DNA of 64,000 nt from Sporosarcina sp. Marseille-Q4063 (GTDB lineage Bacteria > Bacillota > Bacilli > Bacillales_A > Planococcaceae): the NCBI RefSeq assembly GCF_018309085.1, contig NZ_CP070502.1, positions 2,599,001 to 2,663,000 of the forward strand, in the 5' to 3' direction. The translations under genes were made by a program, and so were the position numbers. Shown here piece by piece: positions 51,677 to 59,574 of the stretch. The first letter of the stretch is position 1, and each line of letters begins with the position of its first letter. The notes under the pieces were generated by a model. The model had not been told where the DNA came from, did no database searches, and was given only the letters and a program-made list of their open reading frames with translations.

Positions 51677-51877
51677 ATGACGAGTTCAGTAAATAAGAAA
51701 ATTAGATGTATCAGGAAGAAATTAAATGTCAATCAATCACTTATCGCTGATAAGCTGAACATTACAGTGCAGTCTTACAGTATGAAAGAGAGAGGGACAC
51801 GCCCGATTACTACTGGTGAGCTAGAAACAATTGCAAAACAATTAAAAGTACCAGTCGCTATTTTTTTTGAAAAATAA
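51677..51877 (+). CDS. Cro-like XRE helix-turn-helix protein
   Basis: 66 residues. KIRCIRKKLNVNQSLIADKLNITVQSYSMKERGTRPITTGELETIAKQLKVPVAIFFE is a HTH_3 domain and little else, like phage Cro. First gene of the rightward ICE program, AGGTGGTG upstream. It likely competes with ImmR for the same dyads; another copy of the dyad follows its stop. Confidence 0.85.
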   Translation: MTSSVNKKIRCIRKKLNVNQSLIADKLNITVQSYSMKERGTRPITTGELETIAKQLKVPVAIFFEK

Positions 51878-51894
51878 TTCAACGTAAAGTTTAA
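51878..51894. promoter_or_regulatory. ImmR/Cro-type operator after the Cro-like gene
   Basis: TTCAACGTAAAGTTTAA repeats the operator sequence found at 51551 and (inverted) at 51636. It lies between the Cro-like and DUF771 genes. Confidence 0.65.
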
Positions 51895-51926
51895 CCTCAA
51901 TCCAAATCAAAGAAGGAGGAACCGGA

Positions 51927-52247
51927 ATGGTGCAACAACTTTCAGTCAATCTTACAATTCCAATTCCACAAGATTCTGTATTGATTGGCAAAGTGGAGCT
52001 TGAAGAATTAAGAAAACTAGAACTAAGTGGCGTGTATTGGAACATGAAAGAGTTAGAACATCGTACGGGAAAAAAACACGAATGGTTAAAGGAAAATATT
52101 CTCTTTCGACAGCAATTTCGAAAAGAACTTGATAGCGAGAATGGCGGCTATGTTTTCTATCCAAAAGGAAAAGGTCAGACCTGGTCATTTCAAGCGTCAA
52201 AGATGGCAGTTTTTCTAGATAAGAACTTCCATCGAGTTTTTAGGTAA
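51927..52247 (+). CDS. DUF771 family protein
   Basis: 106 residues. ELSGVYWNMKELEHRTGKKHEWLKENILFRQQFRKELDSENGGYVFYPKGKGQTWSFQASKMAVFLDKNFHRVF matches DUF771, a helix-turn-helix-like family found early in Gram-positive phages and ICEs. Probably DNA-binding and perhaps excisionase-like, but that is not shown. GAAGGAGGAACCGG precedes the ATG. Confidence 0.82.
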   Translation: MVQQLSVNLTIPIPQDSVLIGKVELEELRKLELSGVYWNMKELEHRTGKKHEWLKENILFRQQFRKELDSENGGYVFYPKGKGQTWSFQASKMAVFLDKNFHRVFR

Positions 52248-52328
52248 CGGGAATAAGAAAAAATTCTTTAAGTATTTAACACGCAGTTCATATATCAAAT
52301 GTACAAACTAAGAAAGGATGAAGGGGAT

Positions 52329-53258
52329 ATGACATATTTTGTAGTTCAGGTTCGTAGCGGAGCGGAAATTGAAGTGAAAAATATGTTGAATACTGTTTTG
52401 AATAGAGCAGGCGATTCAATGGTTAGAGCTATCTATGCAATGGAGACATTCACTGAAATTATTCGTGATGACAGTACTGCTGTTGATCTTTCGGAATTAA
52501 ATTTAGAGGACATTTCTGAACATTTGTATGTAAAAAGAATCCAAGCAGGCTTAAACAATCTTCGCATCGCTTGCGACAAACTGAAAGAATACAAAGATGC
52601 CAATTCTCTTGCCTTGCTTGAAACTTATAAAGACAGCATCCGTGGATTATCTAAAGAATTAAGAAAGGTTCGAAAGAATACGAAGAGAATAAGTAGCGTT
52701 ATAAGCGGCTATATTTTAGTGGAGTTAAATGTAGATTTTTATTACTTCCCAGATAATTTGTGGCATTTAGTAAAATCTGTGCCCAATGTAACTGGAATTC
52801 CAAGTAAGTACAATGTTCCGCAAGAAGAAGTCGATACTTTTTTCCAACAGGTAGATATTACACCAGAAGTGGAAATGCAATTTGAAGAACTTCTTTCAAG
52901 TGAAGAAGCTGTTGAAGTTAGAAATGAAATTCTGCATGAAGCGAATAAAGTAGTTGGTACAGATGAAGAAAAAGTGTTACTTGGAAAAATTGATATTATT
53001 GCTACTGATGTTGTTGAATCTATAAATGAAATGAAAAATGACATTGATTCTTCTAACTCAATCAAGAGAAACGTCGAACGATGTAAAGCATTTATTCGTC
53101 GTAAACGTCAAACAGTAGTGATGCCTTTGGATATATTCTTGAATCTTTATAACGATATTGAAGTACAAAGCTTTTTCCTAGCCCAAAATTCCTTCGGATT
53201 TCTTAAACGCTTTAGAACCATATTGTGTAGACACGACAAGATGGTGAGTATGGAATGA
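52329..53258 (+). CDS. NusG-like protein with a split NGN domain (possible ICE antiterminator)
   Basis: 309 residues from ATG 52329 behind GAAAGGATGAAGGGG. The N-terminus YFVVQVRSGAEIEVKNML and the later SGYILVELN...LWHLVKSVPNVTGIPSKYNVPQEEVDTFF (residues about 126-171) are the two halves of a NusG N-terminal domain. About 70 helical, charged residues (50-118) are inserted between them. No KOW motif is visible; the C-terminal 130 residues look helical, with a basic patch (RRKRQTVVM). NusG paralogues such as LoaP and RfaH control elongation of special operons. The helicase gene overlaps its stop by four bases. Confidence 0.75.
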   Translation: MTYFVVQVRSGAEIEVKNMLNTVLNRAGDSMVRAIYAMETFTEIIRDDSTAVDLSELNLEDISEHLYVKRIQAGLNNLRIACDKLKEYKDANSLALLETYKDSIRGLSKELRKVRKNTKRISSVISGYILVELNVDFYYFPDNLWHLVKSVPNVTGIPSKYNVPQEEVDTFFQQVDITPEVEMQFEELLSSEEAVEVRNEILHEANKVVGTDEEKVLLGKIDIIATDVVESINEMKNDIDSSNSIKRNVERCKAFIRRKRQTVVMPLDIFLNLYNDIEVQSFFLAQNSFGFLKRFRTILCRHDKMVSME

Positions 53259-55471
53259 ATGAATTCAAAGGGAAAGTTGTAAGGGTTCTTTACAGGAATG
53301 AGGATTTTCTGATTGCTAAACTGCAAACAGATAAAGAAGAACTCACAATTAAAGGGAGCATTTACGGGGTAGATAAAGGTGAAGAAATAAAGGTTCGCGG
53401 GGCTTGGGAAAATCATGCGAAGTTTGGGAAACAGCTCGCGGTGGAGTTTTGGGAAAGACCGATTCCGCAAACAAAAGATCAAGTTATTGCATTCCTTGCA
53501 TCATCTCTTGTAAAAGGTTGTGGACCAAAGCAATCAACCATGATTGCTGAAAAGTTAGGTGAAAACGCTTTGATGATAATCACTCAACAAGGCGAAACAA
53601 GCTTACAAGGTATTAAAGGAATTGGGAAGAAGCGGGCTAATAACATTGTAGAAAGCATCAGGTCTACGTTTGAGGTACAGAAAATCATTGCGGAATTACT
53701 TGTGTTCGGAATAACCGCAAGTATGGCAATGCGGCTGTATAAAGAGTATGGGTCAAATACGGTAGCAATAGTTACAAAAAATCCATACAAGCTAACAGAA
53801 TTAAACCTGATAGGATTCTTAAAGGCTGATGAGATTGCTCAAAAGATGGGTATATCACCCTTATCAGGATATCGCATTGATGCTTGTGTGAACTATGTCT
53901 TGAAGGAAAAGTGCTTCACTTCCGGTCATTGTTATATCACCGAAGAAAGTCTTCTTGCGGAAGCTGCCCGTTCGTTAAATCATAATACACTTGATGAAAA
54001 CAAAGTTTCGATGGATGAATTAGCACAAAGTATTTACCGTTTAGAAGAAAAACATATCGTTATTGAAGATAATTTCGTTTATCCAAAGTTTTTATTCACA
54101 TATGAAGACAGGTTAGCTCGGAAACTTTCAGAAATGAGAGGTTCTCGGGATGGCGTAGCATTGCCTTCGTTAGATAAGCAGATACTCAAGTATCAAAAGA
54201 AGCGGGGAATAATTCTTGCTGAGAAGCAACGTGAAGCGGTTAGACGGTTATTTGAAGAACAGATGTTAATACTTACTGGAGGTCCGGGTACAGGAAAGAC
54301 TACCGTTATTCGTGCCATGCTCGACATGTACAAAGAAATGCATCCAGAGGACATTATATGCCTAGCTGCTCCAACCGGAAAGGCGAGTAGACAATTGTCA
54401 GAGGTGGCTGGACATGTCGCATCTACAATCCATAGGCTGATTGGGTACCAACAGGGAGAGATTCCTACCTATAATTGGCAAGATAAACTTCCTTGCGATT
54501 TGTTAGTCGTTGACGAAATGTCGATGGTGGATGTTCAGTTAGCTAGTTTACTGCTGGATGCACTCGAAAGAGACACGAAAATTCTCTTTGTGGGTGATAG
54601 GGATCAATTGCCATCGGTTAGTCCTGGGAACGTTCTAAGTGACCTGATTCAGTCAGGATTACCAACTGTGGCTCTTACAGAAGTATTTAGACAAGCACAG
54701 GAAAGCCAAATAATTAGTAATGCCCATAGAGTTAATCAAGGTAAATCACTTCTTATCGACAGCGATAAAGGTGATTTTTATTTTATTAATCAAGAAAATC
54801 CAAAAGGAATTGCAGCATTGATTGTTAAAAGTGCTTTACGTTTTCAAGAATTAGGTTATTCCATATCGGATATTTTAATATTAAGTCCGATGAAAAAAGG
54901 ACCTGCTGGAACACTTGCATTAAATGAACAGTTAAGAGATGCCTTAAACCCTGCTGAATCTACTAAAAATGAATGGGAGATTGGGAAAAGACTATTCCGA
55001 CTTGGTGATAAAGTCATTCAGATTAAAAATAATCAATCAAAAGGTGTTTTTAATGGCGATATTGGTGTGATTACTAATATTTCAAAAGAAGTAAATAAAG
55101 ATAATGAGATTGTTGAAAAAATGACATGTGATTTTATGGGAGTAAAGGTATCATACGAAAAGAGTGAAACCAACGAATTAGAATTAGGTTATGCCATCAC
55201 TATTCACAAGTCACAGGGCGGTGAAGCACCTATTGTTATAATCCCAGCTACCACAAGCCATTATGTTATGTTGGCGCGGAATTTAATGTATACAGGCATG
55301 ACAAGGGCAAAAGAAAGAATCGTTTTGATTGGTACACAAAAGGCGATGGAGATTGCTATTGGAAATAATAAACTCACTGAAAGGAACAGTGGCTTATCAG
55401 ATCGTATCACCTCGTATACCGAATATAACAACCGATTCAGTAGGGAAGATGCAAGCGGTGGGAGGGGGTGA
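53255..55471 (+). CDS. RecD2-type SF1B DNA helicase
   Basis: 738 residues. An N-terminal OB-like part and helix-hairpin-helix repeats (LQGIKGIGKKRANNIVESI) precede the helicase core: LTGGPGTGKTTVIRAM (motif I), LVVDEMSMVDVQLASLLL (II), FVGDRDQLPSVSPGNVL (III), LTEVFRQAQ (IV), and GYAITIHKSQGGEAPIVII with MYTGMTRAKERIVLIG (V-VI). RecD2 unwinds 5'-3'. In an ICE it may help rolling-circle or plasmid-like replication in place of a host helicase. It overlaps the NusG-like gene by ATGA. Confidence 0.93.
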   Translation: MNEFKGKVVRVLYRNEDFLIAKLQTDKEELTIKGSIYGVDKGEEIKVRGAWENHAKFGKQLAVEFWERPIPQTKDQVIAFLASSLVKGCGPKQSTMIAEKLGENALMIITQQGETSLQGIKGIGKKRANNIVESIRSTFEVQKIIAELLVFGITASMAMRLYKEYGSNTVAIVTKNPYKLTELNLIGFLKADEIAQKMGISPLSGYRIDACVNYVLKEKCFTSGHCYITEESLLAEAARSLNHNTLDENKVSMDELAQSIYRLEEKHIVIEDNFVYPKFLFTYEDRLARKLSEMRGSRDGVALPSLDKQILKYQKKRGIILAEKQREAVRRLFEEQMLILTGGPGTGKTTVIRAMLDMYKEMHPEDIICLAAPTGKASRQLSEVAGHVASTIHRLIGYQQGEIPTYNWQDKLPCDLLVVDEMSMVDVQLASLLLDALERDTKILFVGDRDQLPSVSPGNVLSDLIQSGLPTVALTEVFRQAQESQIISNAHRVNQGKSLLIDSDKGDFYFINQENPKGIAALIVKSALRFQELGYSISDILILSPMKKGPAGTLALNEQLRDALNPAESTKNEWEIGKRLFRLGDKVIQIKNNQSKGVFNGDIGVITNISKEVNKDNEIVEKMTCDFMGVKVSYEKSETNELELGYAITIHKSQGGEAPIVIIPATTSHYVMLARNLMYTGMTRAKERIVLIGTQKAMEIAIGNNKLTERNSGLSDRITSYTEYNNRFSREDASGGRG

Positions 55472-55472
55472 T

Positions 55473-56120
55473 ATGGACATGCGTGACGCTTTAGAAACAG
55501 CAGAAAAGCAAGCTAGACTTCGCGATGGTGAAAAGTTAGTGGATGTAGCTGCTGTAGCAATAGAGGAACAGAAAGCAAATGGGCAAGGTTACGCCCTTTA
55601 CAAGTTGAAAAATAAAAACAAGGCATTATTTGTTCAAACAATTCAAGAAAACCTCGATGTGCTTATCAGGACTGAATTCCTGACGAATGCAGAGTTAGGT
55701 TTTCTTTTTTCTTTGATGCCGTTGGTCCAGTTGCATTCAAATGGGATTACTGATAGAGAATCCGGACAATTTATGACAGTATCAGAAATTGCAAAGTATT
55801 TAAATCGTGATCGAACAGGAATTAGTGCAACAATCCAAAGCCTTCTTGTAAAAGGGATATTATTTGAACTGGTGGATTCACAGGAGATTAAGGAGCATAA
55901 AAGAAGCGTTACTCGTCGACCATTATTTATGAATCCCGAAATTATTTATGCCGGAGATCGGAACAGAATAAATGCTACATTATCAAAGTTGGTTATCGAA
56001 TTTGACAAATTGGAGAGAAAAAAGGTATTGCTTTCCTGGAAGTTATGGTTAAAAAATGGCGAAGAGTTCGGGAGGTTGTATAGCAGAAAAAGTTATTTGG
56101 AATTCAAAAAACTGAAATGA
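55473..56120 (+). CDS. Winged-helix DNA-binding protein (possible replication initiator or regulator)
   Basis: 215 residues from ATG 55473 behind GGGAGGGGGTGAT. FLTNAELGFLFSLMPLVQLHSNGI...FMTVSEIAKYLNRDRTGISATIQSLLVKGILFELVDSQ is a winged helix of the MarR/RepL/phage-replication kind. The gene is tightly packed after the helicase gene, and four 20-bp dyads start about 10 bases after its stop. It could be a Rep protein with those dyads as origin, or an autoregulator. A longer frame at 55329 inside the helicase gene was rejected. Confidence 0.7.
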   Translation: MDMRDALETAEKQARLRDGEKLVDVAAVAIEEQKANGQGYALYKLKNKNKALFVQTIQENLDVLIRTEFLTNAELGFLFSLMPLVQLHSNGITDRESGQFMTVSEIAKYLNRDRTGISATIQSLLVKGILFELVDSQEIKEHKRSVTRRPLFMNPEIIYAGDRNRINATLSKLVIEFDKLERKKVLLSWKLWLKNGEEFGRLYSRKSYLEFKKLK

Positions 56121-56130
56121 ATTAGCAAGA

Positions 56131-56295
56131 TGTGGAGAAAATACTACACTCATTATTGTTGATTTATATAGAGTTTTAGCACTTCTTTTAGAGGGTGTCG
56201 AAAAAATTCTACACCTTAAATTCGTATATTGAGGGGGTAAGTATGAAAAGGGGGTGTCGAAATATATCGACACATGTGTAGACAAATCTCTACAG
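56131..56295. repeat. Four 20-bp dyads, GTGTCGA-N6-TCGACAC type
   Basis: GTGTCGAAATATATCGACAC (56254-56273) has perfect 7-bp arms. GTGTCGAAAAAATTCTACAC (56195-56214), GTGTAGACAAATCTCTACAG (56276-56295) and TGTGGAGAAAATACTACAC (56131-56149) share the arms with one or two changes. AT-rich centres are always six bases. They may be iterons or a partition site. Confidence 0.8.
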
Positions 56296-56346
56296 TTAAA
56301 AACGTATATAAACATTGTTGTGAAAGGACTTTTAGGAGATTTAAAT

Positions 56347-56445
56347 ATGTCGCCCTATCTCACTCTTTTATATACGGCTGCCGTACTAGAATTTATCCCT
56401 GTATCTTATGCGGAAAGTTACGATGAAAAAGTAGTTGTAATTTAA
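56347..56445 (+). CDS. Possible 32-aa peptide
   Basis: ATG 56347 follows TTAGGAGATTTAAAT, a good site. The product MSPYLTLLYTAAVLEFIPVS, then YAESYDEKVVVI is hydrophobic at the start and acidic later. It could be a small secreted or membrane peptide, or nothing. No homologue is recognised. Confidence 0.3.
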   Translation: MSPYLTLLYTAAVLEFIPVSYAESYDEKVVVI

Positions 56446-56530
56446 GGCGAATGATACTCTATTATGTTTTATAAAAAATTGCAAACCATATTATTTTTGC
56501 AATAGATTTGGAAATAGAAAATGGAACAAA

Positions 56531-56598
56531 TTAAACCTGGGCTGGAAAAAGGAATGGATAGCTCTTTCAGCTCTTCAATTATTCAGCCCATGTTTTAA
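56531..56598. repeat. Large imperfect inverted repeat (hairpin)
   Basis: TTAAACCTGGGCTGGAA pairs with TTCAGCCCATGTTTTAA with few mismatches; an inner AGCTctttcAGCT dyad lies within the 34-base loop. It could be an oriT, a single-strand origin or a terminator. Confidence 0.5.
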
Positions 56599-56743
56599 CC
56601 TGTTCAACGCCATGATCTAAATTAAGTATAGTCAATAAATAAATGAGCAGTAACCATTTTTTGTAACTGTCAAAAGCAATCGAAATATTTTTGGTTGTTT
56701 TTTAGAGGAACAAAATTATTAATCGGAAGGCAGGAGATACAAA

Positions 56744-56800
56744 ATGGGACATGAAGAAATGAAAGATACAAACGATAGTTTAGAATCGACATTTGAATAA
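56744..56800 (+). CDS. 18-aa peptide translationally coupled to the next gene
   Basis: ATG 56744 follows GGCAGGAGATACAAA. The frame codes MGHEEMKDTNDSLESTFE and stops at TAA 56798-56800, whose last base is the first of the next ATG (TAATG). The next gene has no ribosome site, so this short frame probably delivers ribosomes to it. The peptide may have no function of its own. Confidence 0.5.
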   Translation: MGHEEMKDTNDSLESTFE

Positions 56801-57252
56801 TGGAGTGGTCCACACACGCTTTATCAGGGATGGTTGCCGGATACACAGTTACAGGAGGTGATTGGCAGGGAGCGGTCGTTGGAGGAATTGCAGGTGTGCT
56901 ACCGGATCTCGATGAACCAAAGTCTAAGTTTGGGAAGTTGTTCTTCTTCATAGCTGTACCACTTCATTCTATATTTGGTCATCGGACTTTTACACATTCC
57001 TTGCTATTTTCATTATTAGCAGGGCTTTTTATATTTCTGTTTACAGAATGGTGGGTGGCCCTGTCGGTGAGTGCGGGAATACTTGCACATATAGCGGGAG
57101 ATATGCTTACCGGAAAAGTGAAATTCTTCTATCCGTCTGCTAAGTCCGTTGGGATTCCGATTCCATCATTTAGTTTTACATGGATAGACCGAATCACAAG
57201 ACTGTTGCTTGTTTTAACTATTGGCTGGATTGTACTTACAAAAGTAATTTGA
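56800..57252 (+). CDS. YdjM-type membrane-bound metal-dependent hydrolase
   Basis: 150 residues. MEWSTHALSGMVAGYTVTGGDWQGAVVGGIAGVLPDLDEPKS and FGHRTFTHSLLFSLLAGLF carry the conserved His, Asp and HRTFTHS motif of PF04307. Four membrane helices. The family is found beside plasmid and phage genes; its substrate is not known. Coupled to the 18-residue frame before it. Confidence 0.88.
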   Translation: MEWSTHALSGMVAGYTVTGGDWQGAVVGGIAGVLPDLDEPKSKFGKLFFFIAVPLHSIFGHRTFTHSLLFSLLAGLFIFLFTEWWVALSVSAGILAHIAGDMLTGKVKFFYPSAKSVGIPIPSFSFTWIDRITRLLLVLTIGWIVLTKVI

Positions 57253-57271
57253 ATTTATAGGAGGTAAAAAA

Positions 57272-58333
57272 TTGGAAAACGTTGCAGTAGATTTGGGTTA
57301 TGGCTACGTCAAAGCGATTTCGTCATCGGGAAAGCGTGTAATTTTCCCCTCGTTGGTCGGAAAAGGATACGACAGGGGAATCACAAATATCCTTGGAGAT
57401 ACACCAAATGACTTAGCAAATATACATGTAGCAATTACAGGTGAAGATTATTTTGTCGGCGAGCTAGCAAATGAATCCCGTTCTTTATCTCGTATCTTTG
57501 AACGTGAACGTTTTAATCATATGTACACACATATTCTACTAAATACGGCTATTCATCTTGTAACGGACGGAAAAGGTGGTTCTGTGAATCTGTCAACAGG
57601 ACTCCCACTCGATTTCTATCAAGCACAGGCAAAGGATTTTCAAACGTCCATTACAGGGATTCAGTCACATATTGAATGGAAATCGGGTCCACTCGTGGAA
57701 GGCGCTAAACAAGTAAATATTGAACGTGCCTTAGTATTTCCACAAGGTGCTTCAGCAATCTTTTCAGCATTAATTAATCACGATGGGAAATATACCTATC
57801 CTCATTTAATGAACCAAGGAACGCTTATTGGATTGGTTGATATCGGTTTTAGGACAACGGATTTTGTAGTAGTTGAAATTCAGCAAAATGGATCATTTGT
57901 TCCAAAGGCAAAATTATCTGGGACAGTGGATGACGGTGTAAACAATCTATACAGAGATATACGTCAAGCCTTTAAAACAAAAACGGGTGGTGCGGATTTA
58001 AGTGAACATTACATTTCCCGAATTTTAAAAGACGAACAATTGACTTACAAAGGAAATAAAATTGATTTCAGTAATATCATTCAGTCAAGTAAGAAATCCA
58101 TAGCCACTAATATTGTTGACCGATTAAAAAATGTATGGGCTGAAGAATCTGATCTATTTGATGCGATATTCTTGGCAGGTGGTGGCGGAGAACTCTTTGA
58201 GCCATTCATCCAGCCCCACTTTGATAATCGATTGGTAAAGATTACTGAAAGCCAGTTTGCAAACACGATAGGTTATTTAAGATTGGGTAAATCGGTATTC
58301 GGTCAATTAGAACGTAGAAAATCAGTGATTTGA
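57272..58333 (+). CDS. parM: ParM/StbA-like actin-family segregation protein
   Basis: 353 residues from TTG 57272 behind AGGAGGTAAAAAA. NVAVDLGYGYVKAISSSGKR (phosphate 1), STGLPLDFY, IGLVDIGFRTTDFVVVE (phosphate 2) and AIFLAGGGGELFEPFI (adenosine motif) are actin-fold ATPase elements in the ParM/Alp7A subgroup. Such filaments push plasmid copies to cell poles. The gene for a ribbon-helix-helix partner follows at once. In an ICE this suggests that excised copies are maintained as plasmids. Confidence 0.9.
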   Translation: MENVAVDLGYGYVKAISSSGKRVIFPSLVGKGYDRGITNILGDTPNDLANIHVAITGEDYFVGELANESRSLSRIFERERFNHMYTHILLNTAIHLVTDGKGGSVNLSTGLPLDFYQAQAKDFQTSITGIQSHIEWKSGPLVEGAKQVNIERALVFPQGASAIFSALINHDGKYTYPHLMNQGTLIGLVDIGFRTTDFVVVEIQQNGSFVPKAKLSGTVDDGVNNLYRDIRQAFKTKTGGADLSEHYISRILKDEQLTYKGNKIDFSNIIQSSKKSIATNIVDRLKNVWAEESDLFDAIFLAGGGGELFEPFIQPHFDNRLVKITESQFANTIGYLRLGKSVFGQLERRKSVI

Positions 58334-58334
58334 T

Positions 58335-58703
58335 ATGAGCGTTAATTGGGAAAAGCGATATAGTTTTCGGCTGCAAGAAGAGGATAAAGAAATTTATAAA
58401 TTACTTCAACAAGTCCCGGATAATAAGCGAAGTGAAACAATTCGGCAGATGCTGAGATTCGCCTTTCGAACGATGTCGGAAGGAAAGAAAACGGAGCAAG
58501 GAATCCAAGATCTTTTGGCTGAAATAAAGTCATTAAAAGAAAATCAAGAATTGCAACATCAGGAGTTGCTAATGAAAATAGGAACTGGTGTAGCAATTAG
58601 AAATGAAGAAATAAAAGAATCTGACGACAACAAAATGAATGATCAAGCGATTGACGATAGCGCGAGTGCGATGCTATCGTCTTTTGGTGTTAATTTTGAT
58701 TAA
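58335..58703 (+). CDS. ParR-like ribbon-helix-helix adaptor
   Basis: 122 residues. KRYSFRLQEEDKEIYKLLQQVPDNKRSETIRQMLRFAFRTM is a ribbon-helix-helix domain; a coiled coil (GIQDLLAEIKSLKENQELQHQELLMKI) and an acidic tail follow. It starts one base after the parM stop. It should bind a centromere site and cap ParM filaments. The dyads at 56131-56295 are candidates for that site. Confidence 0.8.
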   Translation: MSVNWEKRYSFRLQEEDKEIYKLLQQVPDNKRSETIRQMLRFAFRTMSEGKKTEQGIQDLLAEIKSLKENQELQHQELLMKIGTGVAIRNEEIKESDDNKMNDQAIDDSASAMLSSFGVNFD

Positions 58704-58721
58704 TTAGAGGGAGGTGCCGAA

Positions 58722-59096
58722 ATGGTTAGGACAAAAGAAGAGTTGCGTAAAATCAAAAAGCAAAAATTCTTAAAAGTATCTGAAACGCTGAGAGTGTGTG
58801 ACTCCTGTGAATATAGAGGTTTAGTAATGACGGGGGATAGTTCACAAATCAAGGAACTTGTTGAATCAATATGTGGGGGGTGTCCGAACTATAAAAGAAT
58901 GCGGAGCGTGGGTGACGAGCTATGGCATACAGATACGAACATTGAAGCGATTCTGGAAAAGAAACAAGAGATTACAACACAAGAAATACTAACGCTGCTT
59001 GAAGAAGGCGTAACGAAAAAGAAAATTAGAGAGGCTTTAGGGATCCATTCAGCTATTGAATTTAGGGAGTTCATATTAACGATTGCTAATAAATAA
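58722..59096 (+). CDS. Zinc-finger protein (zf-C2HCIx2C-like)
   Basis: 124 residues. LRVCDSCEYRGLVMTG and SICGGCPNYKRMRSVGDELW match the small C2HCIx2C zinc finger of Bacillales. A C-terminal helix-turn-helix-like part follows (LTLLEEGVTKKKIREALGIHSAIEFREFI). Probably a DNA-binding regulator of the element. GAGGGAGGTGCCGAA precedes the ATG. Confidence 0.7.
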   Translation: MVRTKEELRKIKKQKFLKVSETLRVCDSCEYRGLVMTGDSSQIKELVESICGGCPNYKRMRSVGDELWHTDTNIEAILEKKQEITTQEILTLLEEGVTKKKIREALGIHSAIEFREFILTIANK

Positions 59097-59112
59097 TAGG
59101 GGGCATTTTAAA

Positions 59113-59556
59113 ATGAAATTAGTGGAAGATACCGTAGAAAGTTACCGCAAAGCAGATAGTACGATAAAACGACTTTTAAAGGAAATGGATGAACTTATGG
59201 ATAACATCAATATTTTCAATTTGAATTCGGAAGATGTGCAAAAGTATTTCACGTTGTATAAGGCCAAATTGAGACTTGAAGAAGCATATTCATCAATTGT
59301 TGATCTGAATAAGGAAATTCAACTCGAAGGATATTTGCGTAAAAATAATCGAGGCCGGTATGAATTAAACGGTTTTGAGTTAACAAGTGGCGGATTGATT
59401 GATATATGGCGAGATGATCCAGAAATGAAGGATGGAGGTTATTACGTTCCCAGCAGGATTGAACACCATGCAACGGATTATTACTGCGTTGATATGCCTG
59501 AGGCGATGTTGGAAGGATTGAAAGCGCGTAACAGGGTATCACCGTTATCAAATTAA
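59113..59556 (+). CDS. DUF5348 family protein
   Basis: 147 residues from ATG 59113 behind AGGGGGC. An N-terminal coiled coil (DTVESYRKADSTIKRLLKEMDELMDNINIF) and GYLRKNNRGRYELNGFELTSGGLIDIW...SRIEHHATDYYCVDMPE, a small beta-rich domain of the DUF5348 kind seen in phages and ICEs. Function unknown. Confidence 0.7.
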   Translation: MKLVEDTVESYRKADSTIKRLLKEMDELMDNINIFNLNSEDVQKYFTLYKAKLRLEEAYSSIVDLNKEIQLEGYLRKNNRGRYELNGFELTSGGLIDIWRDDPEMKDGGYYVPSRIEHHATDYYCVDMPEAMLEGLKARNRVSPLSN

Positions 59557-59574
59557 ATTGAAAGGAGGATTTTC

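Larger units (their letters stand above)
56121..56743 (+). other. Non-coding control region of the ICE
   Basis: No large gene. It contains the four dyads, a 12-codon frame (ATG 56243, GAGGGGGTAAGT upstream, stop 56279) that runs through dyad 3, a 32-codon frame at 56347, a large hairpin at 56531-56597, and TTCAAC-18-TATAGT near 56602-56631 as a possible promoter for the genes that follow. Confidence 0.55.
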
